Positions 1-11,590 are shown, numbered from the stretch's first letter. The stretch is 64,000 nucleotides of DNA from Craspedostauros australis (GCA_026770025.1 JAMXDE010000048.1:407604-471603); one strand, 5' to 3'. A program made the numbers and translations. The notes: generated from the letters alone by a model not told the origin.

Positions 1-1
1 T

Positions 2-1675
2 TCAAGCGCAGGCATCAAGCCGCAGTACAGCTGCGGATCGCTTTCGAAGCTCCCAACGCACGCACATCCGCGCCCGCCCCAAAAGTCGCCATTGCACCAC
101 GCCCGCCGGCAGCATGCTGGAGGTACGGTCGTCAAGCGCGATGGACATGCGGAGAAGGACTCGGGTGAGACTGTCGGCACCTACACGAGCGTTACCAGTG
201 CCTCCGGCTCCTCCTACAACAACACCACCGTTGGTACAAGCACGAACGCGAACCTCAGCGCGGACGTCAACGTGCGAAGTATCCGATCAGCCGCAACCGG
301 CGGCGTGACACTTTCGGTTGCCACTGGCAGTTCTCTCCATCGTCCCAACCACAGCCAGCGTCTTGACGGCGATGTTGGCCTTGGTGGTGCGGCGGACGAC
401 ATGAGGAATGAAGCAAGCGACGATGTCCAGCCAACCACAAGCTCCAGTGCCAACGAATTCTCCGCTTGCCTGATGAAGTGCTTGGAACTGCTGGAAAGCG
501 AGCACGTCGACCAGAACCACCTTGGGATGGAGTTCTTGTCATCATGCACGATCCCGGAAAGCCCTGCACAAGATGCAGAAGCTGCTTCGCCGTTATCGCC
601 AGACCTTACAACACTCCCACAACAAAGTCAGCAGCATGAGCAACAGCACCAGAAGTGCGATGCCATGCCACAGCAGATTGCAAAAATGCTACTGAACAAG
701 CCTTCCGATGGCGAACAGGTCGATGCGCTGGCGACGCGTCTTCAACTTGCGGTCTTCGCCTTCTTATCTATCAACGACGATATCGATGATGCCCTGCGTC
801 CCACCATGATGTCAACACCATCAAAGACGCGAGGCGGTCACAGTAGCAGCAGCAACAACAGCAGCGGCAGCGGCAACAACAAGAACGACAGGGTACCTGG
901 TCAATGCTTCAGCGGAATCGTTCCTCGCACGGCATCTTCGGGATCCCTCGATGGTCTTTGGGGCGGGCCTTCACACCAAAACCTCGACCGTAGCTCGGAC
1001 CCAACGCTGAGCGATCACAAGAGCCTGGACGAGAGCTTGGGCGACGACGCCAACTGCTGCTCCTTCAACCCAGGGAAGCGCGGGCTTGCATGCCACGGAT
1101 TGCTGGAGGCTACGCAAGTGCTGGCGTGGATCGTGCTCACGAACTGTTTGTGCATTCTGGGAACGTCATGCGGCTCTGGATTTGCAGGCAACTCATGTCC
1201 CTCCAGCGTGCCAGCGCAAGGCAAGGATGGTCTGGTAGGCCGTTCCTCCATCCATGGCGATACCGGATACTCATGCGCAACCAGCAACGACGTGGACAAC
1301 AAGAACACCGGCTCCGGCAGTGGCGACAACAGCAACGGCAACAGTGATGGTGGACTGAACGAGCAGGGCGACGCTACGTTGAGCACAGACAAGATCCTCG
1401 TGGACGACTCACAACAACGCGAACTGTGGGGATGCGTGCTGCACGCCATGCTGCGATCCATCCAGCATGCCAACCAAAGACCTCGCACAGCGGCACTCGC
1501 GATCCAGAGCCTGAGGTGGATGGCGCGCATTTGTCCGGAATCCATGAACCCCATGATCCAAGACGAGACGATCCACGTAGCTCTTCTGCTGCCCGCTTAC
1601 GAGTACGGCAAAACGCATCACGCAGAATTGGAGGAACAGGCCAGCAAGCTCCTGGCAGAGATCAAGAAGGATTGA
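2..1675 (+). CDS. Hypothetical protein, 5' end outside the window
   Basis: The reading frame is open from base 2 to the TGA at 1673-1675 (about 557 codons), so the true start probably lies upstream. I recognise no domain. The protein alternates Ser/Asn/Gly-rich low-complexity stretches with helical segments. The last 90 residues look alpha-helical and repeat-like (RELWGCVLHAMLRSIQ, then LAIQSLRWMARICPES), ending in a charged helix rich in Glu and Lys. The order of segments (a helix with a Cys-x(3)-Cys-Leu pattern, then a helical pair, then a C-terminal amphipathic helix after a Met-Ile-Gln-Asp or Met-Asp-Ala-Gln motif) recalls the C-terminus of the gene at 6684-8309, so the two may be remote paralogues. 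Function is unknown. An intron near the left edge cannot be excluded. Confidence 0.6.
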   Translation, partial: SSAGIKPQYSCGSLSKLPTHAHPRPPQKSPLHHARRQHAGGTVVKRDGHAEKDSGETVGTYTSVTSASGSSYNNTTVGTSTNANLSADVNVRSIRSAATGGVTLSVATGSSLHRPNHSQRLDGDVGLGGAADDMRNEASDDVQPTTSSSANEFSACLMKCLELLESEHVDQNHLGMEFLSSCTIPESPAQDAEAASPLSPDLTTLPQQSQQHEQQHQKCDAMPQQIAKMLLNKPSDGEQVDALATRLQLAVFAFLSINDDIDDALRPTMMSTPSKTRGGHSSSSNNSSGSGNNKNDRVPGQCFSGIVPRTASSGSLDGLWGGPSHQNLDRSSDPTLSDHKSLDESLGDDANCCSFNPGKRGLACHGLLEATQVLAWIVLTNCLCILGTSCGSGFAGNSCPSSVPAQGKDGLVGRSSIHGDTGYSCATSNDVDNKNTGSGSGDNSNGNSDGGLNEQGDATLSTDKILVDDSQQRELWGCVLHAMLRSIQHANQRPRTAALAIQSLRWMARICPESMNPMIQDETIHVALLLPAYEYGKTHHAELEEQASKLLAEIKKD

Positions 1676-2947
1676 AACGTCCGCCTGTGTGGAGCGCAGT
1701 ACCGTGCTTACGCTCCTAACACACGACAACGCAGATGACAAGGTCGTGATGATCATCACCCGCGAGGGCCAGCGCTCCGAGGGGCGCTTTACCGCTCAGA
1801 TCGAGGATGAATGCTGCGGAACGGACGGTGGAGGCGGAATGGCAACGATGTTGCTTGTGCGCCATACGAGAGTCCAACCACAACGGAAGAGTTGCCTGCG
1901 AGGTAGCGACGGCTGCGCCAGATGGACGAGCTATTGGTGCGAGCGCCCGCGCAGTGCTGGGATGCACAGCATCGAGCATCCGCCTGATTGTGTACAGGCT
2001 AGCAAACGAATCTAGACATAAGAATGATGGCTTTTCTGAGTTCTATCCAACAATCCAACCTGGAGGATCCATTGTGATCCAAGGGCTTCCTTGAAGTTCT
2101 TCGCCGAAACCAGCGATGCCACCCACAACAATGAGAACACGTCACGATTGTCCGCGACGTGTTACGAAGAAAACAGCACATGGTTGATTCTGACGGAGAT
2201 TTGTTGATCAGTCGTGAACACGAGTGTTGATGCATTTCTCCGAAATCGTGGACCAGGCAATAATCTGCCACGTCCAGGCCGAAAATGCGCAAGCCGGATC
2301 GCTCGCACCAGTTTTCAATACACGGACAAGGTTGAAGTGCGTCCGGATGACGGATGGCAAGCGTTTCATGTGTTAAGTGTGAAAACACAATGACATTTTA
2401 TTCATGTCACAAAGACAAGAATGGAGATGCGTGTCCCGGATTTCTGTGTTTCGGATCGTATTTCATCGTTCCGCGATGCAAACCTGCGCAAGTCGGCGGC
2501 CTTTGGGGCAGATGGGAGACGAATGAGGAGATCGGAACAGTCAGGGGAGGAAGAGTTGGTGGCATTGTTGTCGTCATTTCTTTCTGCCGTGGTGCAAACG
2601 GAAATGGAGCAAGACCATTGATGATGATGAGGCAGAGAGTCAAGTGGAGGGAGTCAATGCTCAAAGGAGCGGAGTCAGAGTTATAACTTGGGACGTGGAA
2701 GGCAGCTGCTCTCTCTCTCTCTCTCTCGCTGTAGTAGTCCATCCGAGTTGACATCCTCAAGAGGGTCGTGTCATCTTTTCCACTGACGAGAGTGAACATC
2801 GACGTCACAAGAGAGAGAGATGCTCTGAGAGATCTTTCTTGCTCTCCATTTCATTCAATTTCATATTCTTGGTGACATACTCTATTCTTCAATCATATAA
2901 AACGCTACATGCTAAAGTCATCACATCGAAGATCAACATAATAGAAG
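1676..2947. other. Intergenic spacer, 1.27 kb
   Basis: No convincing gene. Short open frames here (for example a Cys-rich one at 2354-2686) have no recognisable content and overlap frames on the other strand. It holds the presumed 3' UTR of the upstream gene, a CT microsatellite near 2709, a GA run near 2811-2820 and the leader of the next gene. Confidence 0.6.
2709..2727. repeat. (CT)n microsatellite
   Basis: Uninterrupted CT dinucleotides of 19 bases, about 220 bp upstream of the ATG at 2948. Similar tracts occur in several other spacers of the window. Confidence 0.9.
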
Positions 2948-4872
2948 ATGGCAACAGCAACAGCGGCAGCAAGGAACGTGCCGTTCCCAGCACCTCGGCG
3001 ACGCAGCCTCCGCCCCAACAAGAACAATGTCGACGATGATGAGCAGAGCCTGGATCTTGCCGATCTGATCCAGTCGTCCAAACCACGCGTGCTGCCCCCC
3101 AGACGAAGGGATGCGGAGCCCCGCGTCCCGTTGGCATTGCAGGAGATCTTCGTGAGGGCGCAGCGTGGCGAGGAAGTCGAGGCGCCGCAGAAAAATCTCG
3201 GATCGAAGCTCTTTGTCAGATGCAAGACGTTGTTCGCGCCGCATAATCCGCTGTTGCAGACCATGCCCCCGTCCAAGGCGAAGCGCAAGATCTCCTTCCT
3301 GCGACGATTCAGCAACAGCACGAAGGTTGGAATGCGCAGACCCGAGACGCCATCGCCGACGCAAAGTACGACGGAGCAGAGCGAGACGTTTGCGGAAGAG
3401 GCCGAATCCGCGTCCATCCGAGCGATCATGGCGCAGAGGCGGTCGTCGCTTTTGGCGGTGAGTTTATTCTTACTTGGACGAGTGTTCTTACTTGGAAGAG
3501 TGTTCTTACTTGGAGGTTTGTTATGTTGGTGAGGTTGATGTGATCATCCTCGTTCACGCAAGCACTTGCGATGTCCTCCTTGTGGAGATGCCATGGAAGC
3601 TGCCACAATACAATACCTTTGCTTCAATCAAACACTTGCACTCACCAATGATCCTTGTTCTCTTCTTCACAATTTCCTGCGCAGCAGACTGCCGATAAAT
3701 CGCATCATATCATCGAAGAGGAGCAGGAGGTCATGTCACCACGGCAATTCATGGAGGAAGCTTGGGAAGAACGAGGGTACTACATGTACTCACCCACCAG
3801 CAATCCTGCAAGCCATGCCCCCAATGGAAGCACCAATACCACCCAAACTCAACAAGAGCAGCAACCTCGCGGACGACATGGTGGAAAGCGGACAAAGCGC
3901 CACTCCAACAGCACGTCATCGAGATCCACTCAGACCACCTCCAGCACATCCGGCACGTTAGATTCAACCAACGCAACTGTTGTTGCGCGATCACCGACAG
4001 CCCTGGCTCGGTTCTTCACTATCGAAACGGGCTACTACAGCCAACCAACGCCATATCAACAGGCCAGCTACGGCCACGCCATGACCCGTGCCATCCGCCG
4101 CAACGATGTCAATCTCGTGCGGCGATTTTGCGATGCCGGCTTATCTCCCAATCCGTGCAACCGGCATGGCGATTCCGTCGTCCACATGATCTGCCGCCGC
4201 AATCAGCTCGGCATGCTGCGCACGCTGCTGCGGTATGGTTGCCATCTGCAGTGTACCGACGATCTGGGCCGCACGCCGTTGCACGACGCCTGCTGGACGA
4301 CGCAACCCAACTGGGAGCTCATCACGCTGTTGCTGCAGGTTGATATTCATGTCCTGCAGGCCATGGATTGTTACGGCAAGACGCCGTTGTGTTACGTGCC
4401 CGTAGTGGCGCATCGCGCATGGAACGCCTATCTGCAATCCAAGCTGGATCTGTTCTGGCCAACCGGTCATGTCCAGGGACCGCCCAAGCTCACCAAGCAT
4501 CGCCCGCATGCCTTTCCCATCGCGGATCCTTCGAACGCCGTGCCGTTGAACGTCGCGGCCTTCATCGCCAATGGCCAGATCGCCCCGGAAGATGCGAGTC
4601 TCTGCATCCACGAAGATGGTGCTGGCGTGCATGGTGTTGTAGCTGGCGGTGCCAACCATGACGATCTCAATCACAATGGGAGGCACGATGATGATTCGTC
4701 CATATGCACGGACAACTATGATGATGACGACGACGACATTGAGACGGATTCGGACATTGACTATGAAAGCGATGACTCCGACTTCCACCGGGAAGGTGAC
4801 AATTTCATCATCTCATTGCACGGCAACCGAAATGCCTTCTCCGCGATGATGCCATCCGCTGTTAATGTCTAG
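2948..4872 (+). CDS. Ankyrin-repeat protein, two exons
   Basis: Exons 2948..3457 and 3685..4872 give a protein of about 565 residues. Exon 1 ends in phase 0 at a GTGAGT donor. The acceptor is a GCAGCAG tandem, so the alternative exon 2 start at 3688 also keeps the frame. The N-terminus is basic and low in complexity (Pro/Arg-rich; KAKRKISFLRRF could be a nuclear signal). Residues of about 299-420 hold three to four ankyrin repeats, seen in GHAMTRAIRRNDVNLVRRF, SVVHMICRRNQLGMLRTLL and GRTPLHDACW. After them comes YGKTPLCYVPVVAHRAWNAYL, the closing motif of an ankyrin family I know to be abundant in diatoms. The tail is very acidic (Asp-rich, about 520-545). Likely a protein-interaction scaffold; partners unknown. 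Confidence 0.8.
3458..3684 (+). other. Intron of the ankyrin gene
   Basis: 227 bp, GTGAGT donor and GCAG acceptor. Its 5' end carries three imperfect copies of a 15-bp TTCTTACTTGGA(a/c)GAG-type repeat at about 3469-3515. Confidence 0.75.
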
Positions 4873-6683
4873 AGCTCAAGAGAGAGAGAGAGAGAGAGAG
4901 AGTGGCACCGCGCATTTCTGGAACTGCATGTGCATTCACGGCAGGGCAGTATTCTATTTTTGCAAGAATAGCCTCCGAATCCAAGATCCTCAGAAGAGGA
5001 GAGCGAATGAATTGCATCCGGCTCTTCTGACTGGTGGAGGCACTCCAGCACACCCCAGAACAATCTCCACCAACACAACATCGCAGAACGATCGTATCAT
5101 CAACAATATTATATTCTAGAATACGATCTATTGTAGTCATAATCATAGAGAGAGACAACACGTGTACTCGTATGTTTGCGTTGCGTCCCATGGCATGATT
5201 ATGTGGCTCGCATGAAGGATAGCGTTGCACGACCACGAGTAAGAAGATAGAAGACCTCGCGCAAGAAAGGCACGGCATCAACACGGAGGAAGGTCGTCTT
5301 CCACCATTGGCAAACATGGGATCTACACTTATCACGCGAGCTATGAGCTGCCATGCCATAGCATGCCATCCTCTACCACAAAAAACACCACTGAATTTCA
5401 ACTGCCTCCTTGTCATTCCCTCACCACCCTCATGCCTCCTCTCACCTCAACTCGACTCCCCTTCGCTCCGATTCCGACAATCGAACATCCACGCAAGACG
5501 GACGAAGAATCGGAACAGGATCCGGACATCTTCGTTGACAGCTGCGTTCTGGACACCTTTCTGCTTCGGTTTCATCAACACGGGTGACATGCGCAAGTCG
5601 AAGTGCCTTGTCGAAAGATACGGGTACGAACACGACTACTTTGCGGGAGTAAACACGATTGAGAAGCCAACACGAAACGTCTTCGCTGCCTTGTAGATAC
5701 CCTCTAGTTGGTATTTACTGTAGTACCAAACGAATAGACAAGTGTCTCGTTTACGGTTTTGATGTACTTTCAGTCTTGCGGGTACGAGCTGCAAGGTTTT
5801 TTCTATCCCAAGGAACAACATCGAACAGGATCCTTCGAAAGTGATCGTCGAAAAGTGCGACACGGCTGCGACATGCTTGAGCATTCTTCTCATGGAATGG
5901 CCCAGAATTGTGCTGACGCCGGTACAAGGTCTACGAAGCTGCACGAATGGACCAGAAGACTGCACGAAATGGACGTGTCAATTCTCGCTGTGCAGTCACA
6001 TCCGAACGCGCGATTGGGCCAACCAAGCCGAAAACAGACAGATCGCTTCTTTCTTCGTCATCTTGGTTCCCACAGGACGGAGAAAAGCGGCACGCAATCG
6101 TCGGCGCTGTTGGTGTTTGGCCGGTTCAGCCGTGCGATGTGTCGGTGTTCGTGCACCACGTGCTGGTTTGTGCGTTATGCGGCGTTGCGGTTCCTCCTCT
6201 GTTTTGTGTGCGTTCTACCTCATGTATGTTTTTGTGCGCGTCTGCGCGTGTGAGAGTTTTGCTCGTATTCTTGCCCTTCGTGTGTTTGTGCGCTACGAGT
6301 TGCACAACGCGATTTATCGTGTTACAGCTGGCGGCCACCTCAAGCCTTTGCACACAAACAAAACAGCGCAACAAAAAACAACACCAACAACCACATCCAA
6401 CGAGAAGTCGACGGACGATCCCCTAAGAGAGACAGCCCCAAACAGCATCCCTTCCCAGTAGACTTGTAGCTTTGCGTCAACAGAGCATTACAGGTCGCAT
6501 ACAAACCCCCCACACACAGCATCACAGCACCACCGACAACAAGCGAGACAGGCAGCGTCCGGATCAGCGACAGCGTTCATGACACAAACAACAACCTTCA
6601 CAAACTTCCAGAAGCAATAGAATACGAACAACAACAACAAGCAACGCAACAACCCAACACAAGCAGACACAGACACAGACACC
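4873..6683. other. Intergenic spacer, 1.8 kb
   Basis: No supported gene. Several overlapping open frames (5307-6461) differ between frames and show no domain, so I treat them as chance. The spacer starts with a GA microsatellite directly after the ankyrin stop codon. It ends in a CA-rich, T-poor stretch (about 6590-6683) typical of the leaders that precede start codons in this window. Confidence 0.6.
4879..4902. repeat. (AG)n microsatellite
   Basis: 24 bases of uninterrupted AG, seven bases after the stop codon of the ankyrin gene. Confidence 0.9.
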
Positions 6684-8309
6684 ATGCAGAAGAACAACGC
6701 AAACAACGATAACAGCAACAGCAACGACAATGGAGTCCCATCCATGCCGCGACCGCAGCGCATGGGAGCCGCACGTGCGGCCGCTCCTAGTCCGGAACCG
6801 TACGGAGGTTCGCTCTTCAGATCCGTCAGCATGGCCGTTCCAAGCCACTCCACGACTCTCGGCGGTCCCATGCTCCGCGGCATCCCAGACCAGTCCAAGA
6901 GCAGCCCAAGCACGCTCCAGACAGCCGGATCGGACAACGCAGCCTTCAAGGCCCCACCCATGCCGCTGAAGATCAGACCAGCCGCGAAACTCGGAGCTTC
7001 TCGTGGAGTCGGAAACCCCATTACTCCCGCGAAACTCGTGACTCAATCGACTCCGTACGAATGGAAGGTGGACACGGTGCCACCATCAATCCCGATGTAC
7101 CACCCCGTCGATCTCCGCACCAGCCTGCAGCTCGTCAACGGCGCAGCAACCCTCGAGGCCGTCCACGAGACCACCTGCCGCCTGAGCAAGTTCATGCACC
7201 AGCACTCCATCCACAGCCAGTACAGCTCTAAGGACAACAACGAGAATCCGTTCGAAGATGATCTCGTTCGTGTGACATGCGTGACTCCCAACATGAACCA
7301 TTTCTGCATCCAGCTGTGGACCCTCCCAGAGGAGCCATCCACGCTCATCATCGAGATGCAGAGACGTCAGGGATGCTGCATGGAGCACCAGCGCATCCGC
7401 AAGGCTCTCTACCGTCTCCTGAAGAACGAGGACGGCGACGCCACCGACTCTTCCTCCGAGGCAGGCACAACCGCCTCCACCGGGAACAAGGCCGACGCCC
7501 TCCTCAACAAGGTCTGCGACAACGCCGTCAAGACCGCAAGGACCCTTCCGGGAAAGCTCCCACCACCGCTCCCACGCGGCTTCGCGTTCGGCAAGGCCGT
7601 GCCACCGGTTCCGAAGGGAATGAGCTTCGCAGGCATGAAGCCAGGCAAGCAAACCGAAGAGCAGGAACATTTGCACGCCATCGACATGTGCCGCAACTTG
7701 CTCACGGCCCACAACCGCAGGGATCAGCACGAGCTGGGACTCGATTCCTTGGTCGGCATCTGCGACTCCCACAAGGTCTCCGCAAAGCTCGCAGAGCGCG
7801 CCAGCAAGACCGTCGTCTGCCCAGGTACCAACGACTGCGCCATTCAAGACGCCGTCCTCCAGTACTGCCGCGACAACCAGCGCCCAGGGGACTCCGCCGA
7901 TGGTGGAGAGACCAAGGAGGACATCGACAGCGACGAGATGGGCTGGTACGGTGGCTACGCCGAAGGCCGCCACTACCGCACCATGCACGTCCTTGCGCTG
8001 CGCATCATCAGCCAGTCCCTCCAGCTCGCAACCGAGGGCGACCTCGATGCCACCTTCCTCTCCGACGTCACCAGCTGCTGCACCTACAACCTCCAGGTCG
8101 CCCAGCACCGTCCGTTGGAGGCCGAGCTCTCCGCACGCTGCCTGCGCATCCTCATCGAGCGCTGCAGCGGTGCATCCCAGGCCACCTCTCTCGCCACCCC
8201 ACCACCCTCCTGCGTCATGGACGCCCAAGTCCACGGCCAGGTCTACCACGCCGGTCTTCACCGCGAGTGCGGCATGCTCTTGCAGCTCCAGGAACAGCTT
8301 CAGCATTGA
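6684..8309 (+). CDS. Hypothetical protein, 541 aa, highly biased codons
   Basis: ATG in a good context (ACACCATG) after a CA-rich leader; stop TGA at 8307-8309. No family recognised. The N-terminal 120 residues are Pro/Ser/Asn-rich. A conserved-looking block follows (YEWKVDTVPPSIPMYHPVDL, then TCVTPNMNHFCIQLW with two short acidic loops), which could be a folded domain at about residues 130-250. The C-terminal 200 residues are helical and Cys-rich. Codons end almost exclusively in C or G (CTC, GCC, GTC, AAG, CAG), more so than in neighbouring genes, which suggests high expression. The long antisense open frame over this gene is a by-product of that bias. It may be a remote paralogue of the first gene of the window, with the same order of C-terminal helices. 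Confidence 0.75.
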   Translation: MQKNNANNDNSNSNDNGVPSMPRPQRMGAARAAAPSPEPYGGSLFRSVSMAVPSHSTTLGGPMLRGIPDQSKSSPSTLQTAGSDNAAFKAPPMPLKIRPAAKLGASRGVGNPITPAKLVTQSTPYEWKVDTVPPSIPMYHPVDLRTSLQLVNGAATLEAVHETTCRLSKFMHQHSIHSQYSSKDNNENPFEDDLVRVTCVTPNMNHFCIQLWTLPEEPSTLIIEMQRRQGCCMEHQRIRKALYRLLKNEDGDATDSSSEAGTTASTGNKADALLNKVCDNAVKTARTLPGKLPPPLPRGFAFGKAVPPVPKGMSFAGMKPGKQTEEQEHLHAIDMCRNLLTAHNRRDQHELGLDSLVGICDSHKVSAKLAERASKTVVCPGTNDCAIQDAVLQYCRDNQRPGDSADGGETKEDIDSDEMGWYGGYAEGRHYRTMHVLALRIISQSLQLATEGDLDATFLSDVTSCCTYNLQVAQHRPLEAELSARCLRILIERCSGASQATSLATPPPSCVMDAQVHGQVYHAGLHRECGMLLQLQEQLQH

Positions 8310-9148
8310 GCAACACTGGGTCATTCAATGTCGTGTTGTCACACCCAGCACTCGAAGGCACTAGTGCATCAGCGACTGCTACAATCATACTGGTACCAAT
8401 ACACCGAGGTCTGATTTTGGACAGCAAGAACATGAGGGAAATAGTTCCGTGCTTGCGAAGCCGTGGCGGCGATCGTGAAGCCGTCGCGCTCCGCAGCATG
8501 GTCATTAAATTTTAGCTGATATACTAGAATACTATTAGTGTACATACTCTATTCTCCATCCACTGACTAAGGAATGGGATGGAATGGTGGAACACAGCAT
8601 CCTGTGGTCTTCGTTGGGTCTCTCATCGCATCGTGGGTTGAGACGAGGGAGGGACAAGCAGAGACTCTCCCTTCCGCTTCGTCAGCCAACTCACAACACT
8701 GATTGGAGAAGCACACCTGTGTATGTGAATGCAGAATAATTGGTGCGCGTGCGACCTACCGATGATACCCCATCTTGTGTGTGTGAGTGAGTGGGGTGGG
8801 TGTTCTCGAAGCGCACCCTTCTCACAAAGCAGTCAAAACACGGGCGCAGGCACAACCACCACAAGGCGATCTTTCGAAGTCTCCCAACATGACACTTCAC
8901 GATCCATCAACATTAGAGTTCTGTTTGTTGCGCACAAACTTTCAACGAATGGATCGCAAACTGAAGGTGGCCACGATGATACATGACTTTGCTGCGTTCA
9001 TGTGTCACCTCGAGTCCAAGCCATTCAGCCAACAATCCGTCTAGAGCGCGACGTTATATCAACACCGATTCATGTGACAGCGCAACCAAGCACAGCACTC
9101 TGCACTGGACATCACAGCCGTCCATCACGCTGGCGCGCACACAGCAAG
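8310..9148. other. Intergenic spacer, 0.84 kb
   Basis: No gene seen. Holds the 3' end of the upstream gene and the leader of the LRR-like gene. Overlapping small frames at 8729-9044 are unsupported. Confidence 0.55.
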
Positions 9149-10468
9149 ATGACAAGTGTGCGTGGCGATGGATCCAAACCAGCATCGATGGCGTCGAACA
9201 TCGACCGGTGTGCCTGGCACGGCTTCCTCCACAGCGGATGCACGTGGGATGACTTTGTGGCATGCCATCCAACCTCGGTGCACATCTGTCACGCCATCTT
9301 CATCCTTCGCAGACCAGCCCATGAGATCGGGAGCGTCCGGCACGACGTTGCCGTCCAGTTGGGATGTGACGTCTTCGTTGGGGTGGTTCCACCGCAACAG
9401 GATGGAGGGCATGTCATCGATACTGGCGATCACAATCATGAACAGTGCAGCAGCAGAAACAGCGGCGGTAACGTTCTCCAAGATGACGACCTGGCAGATC
9501 TCATCCAGCAAGTTGTCAGCTTGTACTGCGCCACGGACCGAACTTCCTATACTCCAAGACAGGATGAAAGCAGCACCAAGCAGATCACCACATCCTGTTC
9601 CAAATGGATGAAGCCTGTCCTGCGTGGCATGCTGGCAGACAGCAGAGACAACTGCCCCATCCAGGCACTGCACGTGACAGACTGCTCTGACATCGACGCG
9701 GACTCGTCTCGCATGATGGGGCAGATCAACTGCACGTATCTGGAATTGAAGCGATGCTCGTTTGCGGACAGCGATGGCCACATCTTCCTGCGAAGCCTGC
9801 AGCAGCGGTCCAGGATCAACGACGCCAGCATCGACGAAGGTCGCAATCAACCTCTGAGCAAGCTGTGCCTCCACAATACCAACATCGACGCTGCGCACCT
9901 CAAGCCAACGATGCGGACGCTCACGTCGCTGAAGTCGTTGCACCTATATGGATGCGAAGATGACGACAATACGCACGCATGCAATTGGTTGCAGTGGGTC
10001 GACGCCATCCGCGCAAGTCCGAGCCTCACATCCGTCTTCATCAACGGCCGATGCCAGGCCAAGACATGGAGCATGTGCTTGCTGGCGCTTCTCAAACTGC
10101 GCAACATACAGCGGATTGGCTTCTTCCTGGATTCGACTCCTCCCAACGCGACCGACGCGGCGTCTGGTGCAATCGCGGAAGCATTGCAGAACAATCGGAG
10201 ACTGCTGAGCTTTCACTGTTTCGCGTATCCCAACCCGTGGATCTGGCGATGCTTCGATCACACGATGCGCCGCAACAAGGACGCGCAGCTTGCGCATCGA
10301 TACATGAACACTGCGCGTGGATGCGTTCGAACAGGAAAGGAGAAAGCCTTCATGCTGACGTGCCTCATGTCCGACTGTTGCATCGGAAGTTGTCCAGATC
10401 GATTGTTCGCTTTCATCAAAGATCACAATCAGCTGATAGCAGATGAAGTGCGAGGAAGCGCAACATAG
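9149..10468 (+). CDS. Leucine-rich-repeat-like protein, 439 aa
   Basis: I choose the ATG at 9149 (CAAGATGACAAG); the frame stays open upstream to about 9002 but only with a GTG start. Residues of about 170-350 hold irregular leucine-rich repeats: CPIQALHVTDCSDID, NCTYLELKRCSFAD, PLSKLCLHNTNID, TLTSLKSLHLYGCED, SLTSVFINGRC, NIQRIGFFLD. The spacing is that of ribonuclease-inhibitor-type LRRs with a short strand followed by a helix. No signal peptide or transmembrane segment is evident, so it is probably intracellular and binds another protein. The C-terminus is Cys-rich and basic. Partners and role unknown. Confidence 0.7.
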   Translation: MTSVRGDGSKPASMASNIDRCAWHGFLHSGCTWDDFVACHPTSVHICHAIFILRRPAHEIGSVRHDVAVQLGCDVFVGVVPPQQDGGHVIDTGDHNHEQCSSRNSGGNVLQDDDLADLIQQVVSLYCATDRTSYTPRQDESSTKQITTSCSKWMKPVLRGMLADSRDNCPIQALHVTDCSDIDADSSRMMGQINCTYLELKRCSFADSDGHIFLRSLQQRSRINDASIDEGRNQPLSKLCLHNTNIDAAHLKPTMRTLTSLKSLHLYGCEDDDNTHACNWLQWVDAIRASPSLTSVFINGRCQAKTWSMCLLALLKLRNIQRIGFFLDSTPPNATDAASGAIAEALQNNRRLLSFHCFAYPNPWIWRCFDHTMRRNKDAQLAHRYMNTARGCVRTGKEKAFMLTCLMSDCCIGSCPDRLFAFIKDHNQLIADEVRGSAT

Positions 10469-11096
10469 GAGACGGAGGATCAAGCACGAATAAAATAGAG
10501 AGCTTGCGTACTATTATTATGAGGCAATGGAGAGGAGTTGCGAGACATCGAGGATCGACACAGAATCGCTGCATCGGACGTCATCATTGAAGGCGATCTT
10601 CTGCCTTCGCTCCGCATGATGATGCTTCCGAAGTGGAGGAGGGAGGGAAGGAGGGAGGTACATCGAAGTCTGTGTGAAGGAGGGCAGTGGGTCCAAGACC
10701 AGAACGGCACACAGAGAGAGCACGGACAAGAAACAACCTGTCATGGATCGCGCGAAGCAATCAACAGAGCATCACTCCAACCAATGCCAAACGCGAATCC
10801 GACGCCCTTGTGGATTGCAGCGATTGGCGCGACGACCAATCTGACACGAAGCCCAGAACCTTCGCAGGACCTTGGTGTCTTGCCTTGCCGTGAGATTGAT
10901 GTCGCTGTCTTGGACAGAATGCGTACAATAGTAGTAGTTCGCACAGCCGAACAAGGAAAGCGTTTTGGGCCGTCGGTCCTTCAGGCTTCGTTGTTTGCGA
11001 CGGAGAGAAGTCAAAACGTACTATACAGCTACAACACCCAAATCCATTGAGACGTTCCAAAGGTCTTCATCAATTCCCACCCAAGAGATGATGGTG

Positions 11097-11122
11097 TCAT
11101 GATGATGATGATGATGATGATA
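11097..11122. repeat. (ATG)n trinucleotide repeat
   Basis: About eight tandem ATG/TGA units in the 3 kb spacer; no coding frame runs through it. Confidence 0.8.
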
Positions 11123-11590
11123 GCCGGCGTAACCATTTGCCCGATCCGATGCTCCCGGACATGATTCGGGCGAGTGGTGGATGAGGGAGACTAACGGAGC
11201 CTTGTGGGAATGCAATTCCTCCGCTCGGTTGTACTGTAGCTCGTAGACCAACCTGATCTTTGACCTCCGAGTTCTGCGCTGTGGATGATTGTGTTGGTTG
11301 TGTTGGCCATGTTGCATCTTCTGATACGACAACAGCAACAACAGCAATGCTACACTTGAAGAGCGTAGGTTTTAGGCAAGAGAATGAAGTCTCCACGACG
11401 CTCCTGAGAGTAAGTCTCCACACATACCACAGCCATAAGAAAGGATGCGGATACAGTTATCTTATTTCAACCCTCTGCGCGCAGTTGCATCAACAAGGAA
11501 ATTGCAACAACGGAGCTGCCGAAGTCAGGTCCAGCAGCACGATCAACTCATGATGGACGTTTGTGGAGTTGAGGTTAGCTGTTGCTCTGT

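Noticed and set aside
5307-6461. Cluster of overlapping frames of 100-200 codons
   Set aside because: No recognisable protein, no shared frame, no CA-rich leader; composition changes along the stretch.
7086-8324. 412-codon antisense open frame over the gene at 6684-8309
   Set aside because: It results from the strong C/G-ending codon bias of the plus-strand gene; its protein is a Val/Leu/Gly-rich shadow with no domain.
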